Of a stretch of DNA of 64,000 bases, positions 1 to 12,025 are shown piece after piece. Source of the DNA: Sipunculus nudus. Taxonomy: Eukaryota > Annelida > Sipuncula > Golfingiida > Sipunculidae. The notes below the pieces were generated by a model. The model had not been told where the DNA came from and made no database searches. It saw only the letters and a program-made list of their open reading frames with translations. Both the position numbers and the translations under genes were made by a program. How positions within the stretch are numbered: position 1 is the first letter of the stretch; every line of letters starts with the position of its first letter. The DNA is taken from contig CM049315.1 in the NCBI GenBank assembly GCA_026874595.1, positions 60,014,889 through 60,078,888 of the forward strand, written 5' to 3'.

Positions 1-640
1 AGGCAGATGAACAGATGGACGCTGTGCATAAATGGTGTAGGTGGCGCCACCAGTTTTGCCTATGATGAAAAGCTATGTGAGATCTATACACAAGCAAAAT
101 TTTGGCCCAATCGGTCAAACGGTTCCCGAGATATGAGCTTGGATGTCTGCAGAGTAAACCTGAATGTAGGTGGCGCCACCTGTCATAAAATCAAGAGACC
201 TGTGCATGATGTATAAACCTGCAAAATTTCAGGTGGAAAAGTCAAACCACTGCTGAGATATGAGTGATTTTATCCCAAGGCAGATGAACAGATGGATGCT
301 GTGCATAAATGGTGTAGGTGGCGCCACCAGTTTTGCCTATGATGAAGAGCTATGTGAGATCTATACACATGCAAAATTTTTGCCCAATCGGTCAAATGGT
401 TCCCGAGATATGAGCTTGGATGTCTGCAGAGTAAATATGAATGTAGGTGGCCCCAAGTGTCATAAAATCGTGAAAGCTGCAAAATTTCAGGTGGATAAGT
501 CAAACCACTTCTGAAATATGAGTGATTTTATCCCAAGGCAGATGAACAGATGGACGCTGTGCAAAAATGGTTGCAGGTGACGCCACCATTTTTAGTGTAT
601 GTTATAAAGCTATCAAAGGGCTACATTTATGCAAAATTTT
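1..640 (+). repeat. Tandem core array, 277-bp dimers with GGTGGCGCCACC
   Basis: Units start at 1, 278 and 536 (AGGCAGATGAACAG); the second lacks about 20 bp. Each unit is itself two diverged monomers of about 129 and 148 bp, each opening with the 12-bp palindrome (40-51, 169-180, 317-328) and containing a GCAAAATTT block and a TCAAAC...GAGATATGAG block. Short open frames across it (for example 7-216 and 260-514) follow from the repeat and are not genes. Confidence 0.85.
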
Positions 641-878
641 TAGCCTGATCGGTCAAACGGTTCTTGAGATATGTGGGTTTATGTGTGGAAACAGACGCAC
701 AAATGAACGCTGAGCAGTGAGGAAAGGTCAGAGGTCAACCAAAAATGAGGGCGCAGCAGTTCACGTGACCTGATGATATACCTGAGTCACTTAAAATGCA
801 AACCAAGTTTTTTCAGACAGTTGAAAGAAATAGTTCCAATAATCTGGGAATTCTGCATCTAAACATATTGTCTAGACA

Positions 879-891
879 CCCCCCCCCCCCC
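879..891 (+). repeat. Poly-C tract (13 C)
   Basis: Uninterrupted C run inside the P2 tail. The equivalent place in the copy at 44-47 kb holds a longer interrupted C run (46834-46861), so the tract is length-variable between copies. Confidence 0.95.
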
Positions 892-1663
892 AGCCAGGTC
901 AGTTGCCATGGTGATGTCTGGACCCCACCTGTTTGTACTGAGTGACCTTTTGACTTGGCTGCTGAAACTCAGCATGTTGTCAAATCTGTTTTCAAACACA
1001 GAAAGCCTTTTTCAATTGGCTACAATGCTTTTTTAAAGCTGTATTTACCCAATCTATTCTTATAAAACTGGCAGAACCCTACCATAGAATAATTTTTGTA
1101 AAGTTTAAACCAATCAGCTTAAGAGTTTCATCATAAATCTGTGTATAAGCTAGAAGAGTTTAAAATTACATTTTCGCTTGTAAAAAACACATCAATGTCG
1201 GTGGCGCCACCAATACCTCAATTTCAGATATGACATATGTGATTAACATTGGTATAAAATTTGTTAATTATAGCTCTAGCCGTTTCTGAGATTTTAATTT
1301 TAGTGTGCTTTATTGGACAGATGACTAAGTTCAACCTCCTGTAACTCGGCCAAAAATCTCCAAACTGGAACCATTCGAACAAACTTGAAATATTGGACAA
1401 TTTGGCTGGACAGTTTCGGAGAAGATTTTTAAAGCTTTTTTAGCTTTTTCCCTATAAAATCTAAGAAAATGCTGTTAGAAAAAAATAAACAAAATCTGAT
1501 AGAGTTTTTCAGATGACTGATTATTTGCAAAAAATTTGGTAATGCTAGCTTCTGCCGATTTTGAGATAGCTATGGTTAACGTACAGACGACGCATGATGC
1601 ACGACACAAGACGTACGACGGACGCTGCCGCACCACTGCATAAGCTCACAGGTTCGCTAAAAA

Positions 1664-1704
1664 TACCAAGAACTATTTTTTCACCCCCACAGACTGCATT
1701 ATAA
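1664..1704 (+). other. Short segment shared downstream of two P2 3' ends
   Basis: After the canonical P2 end, the sequence TACCAAGAAC...CACAGACTGCATTATAA is repeated almost unchanged at 7121-7161 after the next P2 end. It is absent after the third copy near 47669. It looks like 3' flank carried along by read-through, or a subfamily-specific extension. Confidence 0.6.
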
Positions 1705-1879
1705 ACAAGGCATACAGGCCTAATGAAACCTGTGCATTGGGAAATACACCAGGTATAATGCTTCAATGCTGGACCATGACTTCTCATGTATATGAACAAT
1801 GCAGGTACTAAACATTTTGAATAAGAAACAATTACACAAACACCACTGTTGAAATTATGGAATGGGTGCACACAACACA

Positions 1880-2050
1880 ACTAGGGACCCATGGGTCTCA
1901 AGGCTCAGTTGAATTTGTCTATAAGGATATTTTGAAAGAAATTTTTCAGAATGACAGTCCTGTGACCTTAACCAATGACCTTGTAACCTAAAAATCTTAG
2001 AACTTAATATCCTTGAACTTGCAGCATTAGGATTATTGTAACAATCTTTA
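1880..2050 (+). mobile_element. Solo P1-family 5' end
   Basis: ACTAGGGACCCATGGGTCTC followed by GGCTCAGTTG matches the P1 5' terminus (hairpin GACCCATGGGTC plus subterminal GCTCAGCTG). A second P1 5' end begins 171 bp later at 2051, but only one P1 3' end follows (3773). This is therefore a truncated copy or a doubled 5' end. Confidence 0.6.
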
Positions 2051-3773
2051 ACAAGGGACCCATGGGTCACGGCGCTCAGCTGATCGTGATTGGACTATAA
2101 ATGTTTTTCCACTGTGATACTATATCGAGTCGATAAAGCTTATGAATATCATGTACATGTTGGGCTATTATAAAGGAATGTAATGTAATATGTGAGTAAA
2201 TGATAAATGAAATTACCTGACTGATGGATTAATAGAGTCAAATAAAGTGGTTTATTTTTTATTTATTTAGGAGGGGTTGAAAATTGTGATATATTTGAGC
2301 AAATATGAATGCAATGACAGCAGTAATAAGCAGTAGTAGATGATAAGGCTATTTGTTGAAGGATCTAAAGTGTATGATAGTCTGCAAGCGTTCAATTTGA
2401 CAGATATGATGTTATGATTAACTATGCTGATGAAGTGATTTATGAATATGTGACTGTATGACACAATATCTCTTTAGTCTTGACAAGGTACATTATTGTG
2501 ATGCCCACTATGTCTACATTTTACACAATATTGACATAATTTCTGGCATGTACATAGGTACCTATGGACGAATAGTTATACAAAATATTAAAGTATGAAT
2601 ATATCTGATTCATCTTGTTCTTGCTTACTGAGGCTGACTTTGGGATGGGGTTCAGAGAAGGGAAAAGTGAGGGCAGCACGAAGGTGGATGTAGAAATATT
2701 CTATTGTAATGTTTTTCATTTATATAAGAATATGAAAAGCTAAGAGGAAAGGGGCCCTCCTACTTGGTTATAGTAAAGTTCTAAATATATGATTCCAAAC
2801 TAATACTCTGACAAGACTGTCATGAAGAAAAACAGTAAAAGTTTTGAGATACTGTGTTGCATACGAAAATTTACAGATGGACAGGCAGGTGGACAGAATG
2901 GACTAATACCTTTATTTCACTTTCAAGAGAATAATGCATTTAAGTTTATATATAATCCTATTTTTTTAAGCAGATCCACTTTTTCCATTAAGAAGTTTTT
3001 ATCTGTATCATTTTTTTATTTACAGGTTTATAAATTTTTAATTAAAAAACATGAAAATATAAGTTAAAATATTAGAATTGTTGCAAAAGTTGCAATCATT
3101 ATATATACAGAGTAAAAAACATTGGGTCATATTATGCATACACATATATTTTATTATTTTTAAATCATAAATGTTTTAACTGATTTTAAATATCAAACTT
3201 AACTGGAGTTATCCTCTGGAAACTAATTTGTGTGGATGGATGGATTGACAGACAGACAGACATACAAACAGACAGAATGACAGACAGGGTGATTAGTATA
3301 GGGCATCCACTTGTTATCAATAAACACACCAAGTTTGGGGACACCAGATGTAATGACAGATGAGAAACTGACATGAGTGTTGTCATTTTATAGTAAACAA
3401 ATAGAAAAATATTTGTTAAATAGGAAAACCACCACGTTTCAGGAACTGACAAAACTAGTCATAGTCAATATTCAAGGCAAAATTCATGACAAACCATGCA
3501 TTAATTATCAAGATATTGGAGGTTTTGTATCAAATTTTTTACTATTCTGGGGGGTAATTTCAAGCCCCATGGCTCGAAGGAAAAAGGTCGCAGTGACCTA
3601 ATTTCAGGTTTCCAAGGTAATTTTTAATTGACCTCCCTGGATGTTCACTTAGAAGTTTCTAGGACCAGCTGTTATAATTTGTGCCCTGCTAATAGACGGC
3701 CGGACGTCTAGATTACGACAAACAAAGCGCCATTCCTATACCTCAGTTGACTTACAGTCAGCTGAGCTAAAAA
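2051..3773 (+). mobile_element. P1-family HINE/pearl-like element
   Basis: It starts ACAAGGGACCCATGGGTCAC, followed by GCTCAGCTG, and ends CAGTCAGCTGAGCTAAAAA at 3773. The 9-bp GCTCAGCTG and CAGCTGAGC are inverted repeats near the ends. A GACA/GGAT-type microsatellite lies at about 3230-3300, and the P1 internal block 'atttctggcatgtacatagg' occurs near 2540. The 3' hairpin is more diverged than in other copies, so this is an older insertion. The copy is 1.7 kb against 2.5 kb for the copy at 9.5 kb. Confidence 0.7.
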
Positions 3774-4110
3774 TGATTGTAGCTGCACCACCAGTCTTGT
3801 ATACAAAAAGGTTTCAGAGATATATACATATGCCCAAGTTCAGACTAATATATCAAACCCCTCCTGAGAAATAAGCAAGGACACACACTGTGCAAAAAAT
3901 TATTGTAGGTGGCACCACCAGTCTTGTATACAACAAGTGTACGATAATTAAAGTACGATAAATATAAATATGCCCAATTTCAGGATGATATATCAAATTC
4001 CTCTATAGAAATAAGCAGGCACAAAAGTCACACACTGTGCAAATGTCATTGTAGGTGGTGACACCTGTCTTGTGAACAAGAAACCCATCAAAGACACATA
4101 GACAGGTCAA
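3774..4110 (+). repeat. Diverged palindrome-core monomers of P2
   Basis: Three related starts at about 3779, 3905 and 4051 (GTAGGTGGCACCACCAGTCT and variants) give periods of 126 and 146 bp. This is the same alternation as the 129/148-bp monomers of the intact arrays. The palindrome is eroded to GGTGGCACCACC or worse. Confidence 0.65.
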
Positions 4111-4184
4111 AATATTAGGCCAATACATCAAACTTACCTTAAGTCTGACGCATGGGGCTGACCACGCTTAGGTAAGAAAGGCAG

Positions 4185-4530
4185 TTGCCCTGAGTGAACT
4201 GTGACAAATTTGCTAGCACAGGCTACTGCACTGAGTGAACTCATGACCTGCACCTGGCTAGACTGGGTGAACTTTTGACCTCTACCTGGCTGCACTGAGT
4301 GAACTCTTGACCTGTTGCCTAATCTGATACAGTTGACAGTCTGCCAAAGCTAAAAATAGATTGGCTCCACATGCAGCCCTGAGGGGCATGACACCCATGA
4401 GGTGATCACCTGGTGCCCATGAGGTGTTCACATGTCACCCATGAGGGGATCACATGCCTTGTGCTTGGCTGCACTGACTGAACTCTTGACCTACATCTGG
4501 CTGCACTGAATGAACTCTTGATCTATTGCC
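4185..4530 (+). repeat. Irregular minisatellites
   Basis: Repeats of 'ggctgcactgagtgaactct' followed by 'tgacct' recur with irregular 35-60-bp spacing. At about 4380-4460 there are three copies of a unit near 25 bp containing CCCATGAGG. Both lie inside the P2 element body. Confidence 0.65.
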
Positions 4531-6650
4531 AAATCTGAAACAGTTGGCAGTTTCTTAACCTATGTAGATATACAGACACAATCTTGGCCTGTTGGCAAAT
4601 CTGTTTACACATACTGAAAGACTTTGGCTAAAATGCTTTTTTTTCAAGCTAAAATAATCATAAACTTTTTATAAAAATATATAGAAAAATTAAAGATTCA
4701 GTTCTTTCATTGTTAAAGGTCCAATAATTCTGCCAAAAATCATTCAAGTAAACTTGAACAAAGGCCACCTAAGAATTTTTTTTGTGCCATGTAACAGAAT
4801 TTATAATTGAAACAATAATTTTGTAGAAGAACAGTTTTGCAGTCCTCAGTTTGAGTTAAACAATATTATGGCCATAAGACCAACTTAAGTTTTTCTTATA
4901 TGATTGAAAGAACCATGTCCTACGATAATTCTTTTGAAAAACTAAATGATTCAACTTGACAGTTTCATCATAAACATTTTAAGCTGAAAGGGGCTAAAAT
5001 TATGAGGTTTTTGCCCATAAAAAACAGGTCAATGTAGGTGGCACATCAAAATCTGCAACTTCAAATATGAGTCATGTCACCAACATTTGCACAATACTTG
5101 GTAATGCTAGCTTCTGTCATTTCTGAGATAACTATGTCAGTATGCTTACTTGGCCAAATGACCATTCAAATTCATTTAACTCCACTAAAATTCATCAAAT
5201 GCAAACCATTTGAACAAACTTGGGAGTGCTTGCCTCTGGGATCATTTCTGTAAAATATTGAACAATTTGGCTGGACTGTTTAAAGGAAGACTTTTAAAGG
5301 TTTTTCAGCTTTTCCCCTATAAAATCTAAGTAAATGCAGATAGCAAAAACATAAGCTGAATCCCACAACATTTGATATGTGACAGATAATTGCATAAAAT
5401 CTGGGGATGGTAGCACCTGCAATTCCTGAGAAATTATGGGTTGATATACAGATGACCAATGACCCCCGTACAAAAAAAGGTCAAGGCAGGTGGTGCCACC
5501 AATACCTGAATTTCATATATGACTCATGTGACCAACACTGGCATAAAATTTGGTGATGATAGCTCTGGCCGTTTCTGAGATTGTCATTTTAGTATGCTTT
5601 TTTGGCAGATGACTAGGTTCAACTTCCTGTAATTCGGCCAATATTCACAGAACTTGAACCATTTGAACAAACTTGAAAGAGATGGTATAAATGATAATTA
5701 CTGTGAAATATTGAACAAATTGGCTTGACCGTTTCAGAGGAGAAGATTTTTAAAGTTTTTTTAGCTTTTTCTCTATTCTCTAGCTCCATTCGTTTTCAAA
5801 ATAGTATGGGTTAACGTATACCTGTGATTGTAAACATTACCTGGCATGAGGAATATCTAAAATCATAAATCTACATTTTTTAAAAGTTTTTAAAAAACAT
5901 TCTTGTCAATATTAACCAAAGATAACCAGAAATCTAAATGTCTGGAGGCATGATGTAACGGATGCAGATAAACTCGTTCCAGGCTAGATGTATCTGCTTC
6001 ACACAGCTAACATATATGGTAAAATGACTCAATTCAATCTTTATTATTCAGCCAAAATTCATTCTTTGGAACCATAAAAGACAATTATTATAAGAATCAT
6101 TCAGGGGATTATTCTTGTAAAATATTAAACAAATTGGCCTCAGTGGCGTCAGTCCAAAAACGTTTTGCAAATTTATAACTCATATGGGAAAATAAAGCAA
6201 AAAGGCTAAGTTAAGCTTCCAATAACTCAGCCAAAAATCACTGAACCAAAACCATTAGAACAAATTTGAATTATCAACATCTAAGGATAATTAATGTGTT
6301 AGATTTAAGAAATTGGCCCAGTGGTTTTTGAGAAGAAGATCTTTGTAGCAAAAGAGCTAAAATGGGCTGTTATGGCATGTGACTAAATTCAGCTTCCCAT
6401 AACTCAGCCAAAAGTCACTGAACTGAGACCATTTGAACAAACTTAAGAAAGCACTACCCCAGGATCATTTCTGTGTGATATTAAACAATTTGGCCAAATG
6501 GTTTCAGAGAAAAGTTTTTTGTAGCTGTCAGTATGATACGGGCACCGATGACCTCGTTCAAAAAAGGCCGATGCAGGTGGACCAATACCTGAATTTCAGA
6601 CATGACTCATGTGACCAACATTGGCATAAAATTTGGTCATGACAGCTCCA

Positions 6651-6769
6651 GCTGTTTCTAAGATTGTAATTTTAGTAAGCTTTTTTGGACAGATGACTAA
6701 GTTCAACTAGCTGTTTCTAAGATTATAGTTTTAGTAAGCTTTTTTGGACAGATGACTAAGTTCAACTAG
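6651..6769 (+). repeat. 59-bp tandem duplication
   Basis: The segment beginning GCTGTTTCTAAGATT at 6651 is repeated from 6710 with very few differences, ending at AAGTTCAACTAGCTGT. It is a local duplication in the P2 tail. Confidence 0.85.
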
Positions 6770-7161
6770 CTGTAACTCGGCCAAAATCAACAAACTTAAA
6801 CCTTTCGAACAAACTTGAGAGAGATTGTTCCAGGGATCATTTCTGTGAAATATAGGACAATTTGGCTGAACAGTTTCGGAGAAGAAGATTTTTAAACTTT
6901 TTTTACCTTTTTCTCTATAAAATCTAAGAAAATGCAGTTAGCCAAAAAATAAGCAAAATCTGATAGAGTTTTTTAGATGACTATTTTTTTGCAGAAAATT
7001 TCTTGATGCAAACTCTTGCCATTTTCAAGATAGTATGGGTTAACGTACAGACGATGGACGACAGCCGACAGATGCTGGACGACGCCACACCATCGCATAA
7101 GCTCACAGGTTCGCTAAAAATACCAAGACCTATTTGTTCACCCCACAGACTGCATTATAAA

Positions 7162-8232
7162 AGATACCATGACCTTCTTTTGGGGCTCTTAGATCTCATC
7201 CAAACCTCTCTGTATTTCAAGAATGAACTTAAACATCTAACAGTTATGATCTGCTTCTGACAACTTTCAGTTAGCTCAGGAAGAAAGCAAAGCCATATTC
7301 ATGAAATCTAATGACACCAACAGAGGAAACAGATCATGGTGTGACTGAATGAATGAATAAATGAATATTTTATTTATGTATATAGGCCTCCAGCCATAGA
7401 AATATACAATCCATCATATATAATTTACACATCATTTATAAATCACACAATAATATGTGGTGCTCAAACATCACAAGGCACATATAACTTTCTCACACAA
7501 AAACTGGGCTAAAATTAATGGAAATGAGTCCCATTTCTTTATGTGTTCAAATACACTTATTTTATAACAGTTTACTGCTAAATACGAAAATAAAATTAGA
7601 TGTGAAATTATAGGAATAATGCTTCTAAATATAAATTACTATCAAACTACTTGTTAGCAGCCATTTACATAAACAAAAGTGGTTTTGTGCCTACATGAAT
7701 CTGCTCATTTTACATCTCCTGTCTCTTAACACATCTGCCTGTCACTCAAACTGACTGACACAGTATTTTATTATGTACAAGCCACACAATTAAAGCCAAA
7801 TGGGATCTGATACAAGGGACTTGCAGGAGAGACGGATGGTTAAATGAAGTTTTAATAGTAACATGCTGGCTGCTGGCAGTTGTCATGGCAACCATTTACA
7901 ATATTAAAAAGCCTTGTTTCGGTGTCAGTATTTAGTAGTCAAATCATTCAGCCAGCAGTTACAGTGCTCAGACTGTCAGTTCAAGTACCCAGACTAAAAT
8001 GGAAGCAAAGCTCTGCTAATCAATAATAACATGTTTCTTTTCCCTGTTGATTTAAGGAAAATACATTTCTGAATAAGTAATAGTAATCTGGTTGTAAGAG
8101 GTTCAAATGTATGTCTTTCAATTTTTCTGTCTATTTTTGTTGTCTGTGTATAATGTAAATGACAAAGAAACTGATGTGGTTAAGTGATATATTTGTGAAG
8201 GTTCAGTGTTCTAATAAACACATACTTTGTAG
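7162..8232. other. No gene recognised
   Basis: About 1.1 kb of AT-rich sequence with a short GAAT microsatellite near 7345. I see no long frame, no protein motif and no end of the families described here. Confidence 0.5.
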
Positions 8233-9180
8233 GGTTGTGGCTGTCACACACCTGATCGAATTAACACAGAATCTGTGGGACGGTTGCTGTCAAATACCCA
8301 CCTAATCTAATTGACACATGATTTGTGGGGCTGTGGCTGTCCAATGCCTGATTTTACTGACACAAAATTTGTGGGACTGTTGCTGTCATACCTGATTTAA
8401 TTGGCACAGATTCTGTGGAGCTGTGGTTGTGACACAGCTTATCTAATTGACACATACATTGTGGTGCTGTGGCTGTCACACAGCTGACCCTAATTGACAC
8501 AGAATTTGTGGGGCTGTGCTGTCACATGGCTGATCTACTTGACACAGAATCTGTGGGGCTGTGCTGTCACATGGTTGATCTTTTGACACAGAATCTGTGG
8601 GGCTGTGCTATCACATGGCTGATCTAATTGACACAGAATTTGTGGGGCTGTGCTGTCACATGGCTGATCTACTTGACACAGAATCTGTGGGGCTGTGCTG
8701 TCACATGGCTGATCTACTTGACAGAATTTGTGGGGCTGTGCTGTCACATGGCTGATCTACTTGACACAGAATCTGCGGGGCTGTGCTGTCACATGGCTGA
8801 TCTTTTGACACAGAATCTTTGGGGCTGTGCTGTCACATGGTTGATCTAACTGACACAGAAACTGTGGGGCTGTGCTGCTACATGGCTTATCTAATTGACA
8901 CAGAATCTGTTGGGCTGTGCTGTCACATGGCTGATCTACTTGACACAGAATCTGTGGGGCACTGGCTGTCACATGGCTGATCTAATTGACAAAGAATTTG
9001 TGGGACTGTTGCTTTCACATCCTCATTTAACTGATACAAAATTTGTGGGGCTGTGCCTTTGTCACATTCCTGATCTATTTGGGCAAAATTTGTTGTGGGA
9101 ATGTTGGAGAAAACGTGAAAGTATGTGTCGCCTACCTGATCTCATTGTTACAGAACTTGTGAGGCTGTGGTTGCTGGTTG
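8233..9180 (+). repeat. 45-bp minisatellite, about 20 units
   Basis: Units resemble 'ttgacacagaatctgtgggg' followed by 'ctgtgctgtcacatggctgatctac', with period near 45 bp. The centre (about 8500-8990) is most homogeneous and the edges are degenerate, as expected for unequal exchange. Because the period is a multiple of three, stop-free frames occur on both strands (8628-8849 and 8895-9230 plus, 8535-8747 and 8757-8972 minus), with a 15-residue peptide repeat on each. Nothing else supports coding. Confidence 0.9.
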
Positions 9181-9533
9181 ATGTGGATCAGCCGGTGTTC
9201 GTGACTGTCCATGCCCTCTGTAGCCTCTGATACATTGTCACTGGCCGTGGTTCTCATTTGGTGATATTCTGTTAAATCAAGCAACATGCACAAATATAGC
9301 ATACATGATATACACAAAAGTGTCATGTAAATTAATCACTTCAAGATTATGCATGTGGTCACGTGAAAAAATGTTGACAACTGTTAGCTTGTTTCTGCAC
9401 CTATGTGTATATAAACCTCATAAAGAGATGGATGACTTGATCAAGTGCCTGGCCTATTAAAGAATGACACATATTTATAAACAGATGTTTTTGCCATAGT
9501 TTACAGTTACTCAATTATCTCAGCTGAAAAAAA

Positions 9534-12025
9534 ACAAGGGACCTATGGGTCACAACGCTCAGCTGTTATATATGATAAAAAAATTTTATTTAGAAATGAG
9601 GCACATGCTGGTTTTGTGTGGTAATAAATATAACCTGTATTATGAGTTGTTGTTGTTTAGCTTATGTATAATATAAGAGTTTAACTATTTATTAAAAAAA
9701 TTACAAATATTGTCCCAAATATAATTTTTATTAAAAATAATAAGAGAATATGATTTTTTAAAATGAAATATAACTGATATGATTATTAAAATAATATTAA
9801 AGAATATATTCATGAATGCATTCATGAATACATTTTGAAAGTATTTGCACGAGTATTCATATACTTTCATTTTTACCTGAATTCCCATTCTTTATGCAAG
9901 AAATTTTATAATGGAGTACATAATCATATTCGTATTTAAATACAATTACAAAGTATTCGCACCATGTCTGGTATTTATTCAGTTTTCACCAAACAATGAT
10001 GTTGAGAATCCAGAATATACAAAATTCACACATTTAAATAATGATCATAAGTACCTGGTTTTATGGCTTTTATTTATATTAAAAAATAACTGTAAAAAAT
10101 TCATTTTGGGCTAATTTCACATCAATGTACACACTAGACACAGTAGGAATCTAGATTAATATTATCAACTGCATCTTTGTCTATCATTAATTTCCTTCAT
10201 ATAATCCTTAATGATTAGTAATGAATAATATGATTTACTTCTTTATCATTAAAAATGAACTGAAAAATGCCATAGGTGACTGCATGGTGTTATTTGGAAT
10301 ATGTGACATTCTACCCATCGATACAAGATTCTTATATCATCAGTAACTGCAAGTTAATTTCCTGTTATTATAAACTAACAAATTCCTTTTCTATTTTTCT
10401 TTAATTTGTTATTAAAAACCAATAAAAATTTATTAATTTATTGTTTATTGTTATGTTGTTGGTTAAAACTACTAGATGAGTTGGGTTGAACACCTGGATC
10501 AACTGTGGCTGGCCATAAGCTGCCTGGATTCTCCCCTCAAGCGTGCATAATTTGATGAAAGGTCAACAAGGTCAACATACAGGTGACTCAAGAGGGGCTG
10601 GAGAGAGCCAAAGTCTGACAGGGTCTCATAAAAAACATTAATAAAAGCTACAATATTTGGCAAATTTCTTTCAGCTTTCTAAACTAAAAAGCTGAAATCC
10701 TTATGTGTGCATGATATGAAAATTATATCAACAGTGCTCACGGGAAACAAACGTGCCATGGTCACAGTTGGGCAAAATTTAAGGTACTAATTTTATATTT
10801 ATACTAATAACTTATAAAATTTGAAAAATTCAGAACTAATTTTAGGTGTTCAATTGAATCTTGATTAAATAATGTTACATCCCTGACAAAAAAGATCTCT
10901 AGCTTCAGCAATGCCCTTGTTAAGGGAGTAAATATATTTCTTGATTTTTTACAAAGTGCATTATGTTTGGGCCCATAACTTAAAAAAAATACACAATACT
11001 GACATCATTTCTGGCATGTGCATAGTGAATGTATAGAAAAATATGTATATTATATATGATCAAAGTCAGATCAGTGGTTTTGATATTAGGCAGTCTTAAA
11101 GTGTAACATTGGGTTTTTAATGGAAAAATGAAGTTTTTCATTGATATCTCGAAGGAATTAAGTCCTAGTGACCAAATTCTTGGCATGGTAGGGGATTTTG
11201 GAGAAATCTAACTGTATGCCAAATTTAAGGAACTTAGAGCTGAAGCTCGGGAGCTGAGCTCTAGCAAACTGCATAACACTAGCAATATGTGACATGGTGC
11301 TTGAAAACTTGAATAAAATCTACAGTTTTTGATCAACTGTTTTCAAATTTTTGGTGTTAACAGTTGAAATGCTAACAAAAACATGCTGTGAAAATTAAAT
11401 CCACAGCAGTTACAGCAAAAAAAACGTGCCATGGTCAAAGTTGGGAAAAATTTAAGGTACCAATTTTTTATTTTTGCTAATATTTTTAAAAATTTAAAAG
11501 ATTTTGATCTAATTTTGGGTATACAATTTAATTTTGATTAATAAAAGTAATATTACTGGAAAAAAAGTGCTTAGCTTTAACAAGTTTGGTGTTAAGTGAT
11601 AAAATTTCTTTCCTGATTATTTACAAAATGCATTATGTTTGGGCTCATAACTTTTTTAAACTAAATAATACAGACCTAATTTCTGGCATGTACATAGGAA
11701 TTATATAGAGGATTATTTATAGGAAATATGAGGAAAAACAGATGAGTGGTTTTGATATTAGGCAGTCCTAAAGTGTGAAAATAGGTTTTTAATAAAAAAT
11801 TGAGGTTTTTCCTTAATTTCTCAAAGGAATGAAGTCGCAAAGACCCAGTTTTCGGCTTGGTAGGAGATCTTGGGGACATCTAACATTATGCTGAATTTTG
11901 GATTCCTAGGTCTTACGGTTTCAAAACGTGCCACATCTACGGACGGACGGACGGACAGACGGACGGACGACGGACAATGGACCACGACTATAGCTCAGAT
12001 GACTTATAGTCAGCTGAGCTAAAAA
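9534..12025 (+). mobile_element. P1-family HINE/pearl-like element, full length
   Basis: The 5' end is ACAAGGGACCTATGGGTCAC plus GCTCAGCTG. The 3' end has a (GGAC)n microsatellite at about 11940-11980, then a hairpin (TAGCTCAG pairing with CTGAGCTA, inner GACT-TAT-AGTC) and AAAAA. Inside are two related core units about 673 bp apart (ACGTGCCATGG at 10751 and 11424) and a 24-bp perfect palindrome at 9807-9830. It is almost identical to 30501-33132, so both are recent. No replicase, helicase or other protein is encoded. The family match to pearl/HINE elements is by architecture. Confidence 0.8.
9807..9830. repeat. 24-bp perfect palindrome in P1
   Basis: It runs from TATTCATGAA to TTCATGAATA and is its own reverse complement. 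The identical palindrome sits in the two other P1 copies that keep this region (30043-30066 and 30897-30920). Confidence 0.9.

Larger units (their letters stand above)
1..1663 (+). mobile_element. P2-family HINE/pearl-like element, 3' part (cut by window edge)
   Basis: The left part is a tandem core array with GGTGGCGCCACC palindromes. The right part (about 720-1663) is a unique tail with repeated blocks resembling 'gaacaaacttgagagagattg' and 'caatttggctggacagtttc'. The end at 1663 is CACAGGTTCGCTAAAAA, shared with copies ending at 7120 and about 47669. The same core-to-tail order recurs at 44.8-47.7 kb, so this is a 5'-cut copy of one family. No coding capacity is visible. Assignment to non-autonomous rolling-circle elements rests on architecture, not on a replicase. 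Confidence 0.7.
1705..7120 (+). mobile_element. P2-family element, interrupted by P1 sequence
   Basis: The 5' end at 1705 reads ACAAGGCATACAGGCCTAAT, like the 5' end at 44394. It carries AACCTGT, which pairs with ACAGGTT in the 3' end CACAGGTTCGCTAAAAA at 7104-7120. P1-family sequence (1880-3773) interrupts it. The P2 body resumes at 3774 with diverged palindrome-core monomers, then a minisatellite, then several degenerate blocks containing 'aactcggccaaaa' and 'caatttggctgga' to the end. No open frame of note is present. Confidence 0.6.

Noticed and set aside
8535-9230. Repeat frames with a 15-residue period on both strands
   Set aside because: Explained by a 45-bp minisatellite whose period is a multiple of three.
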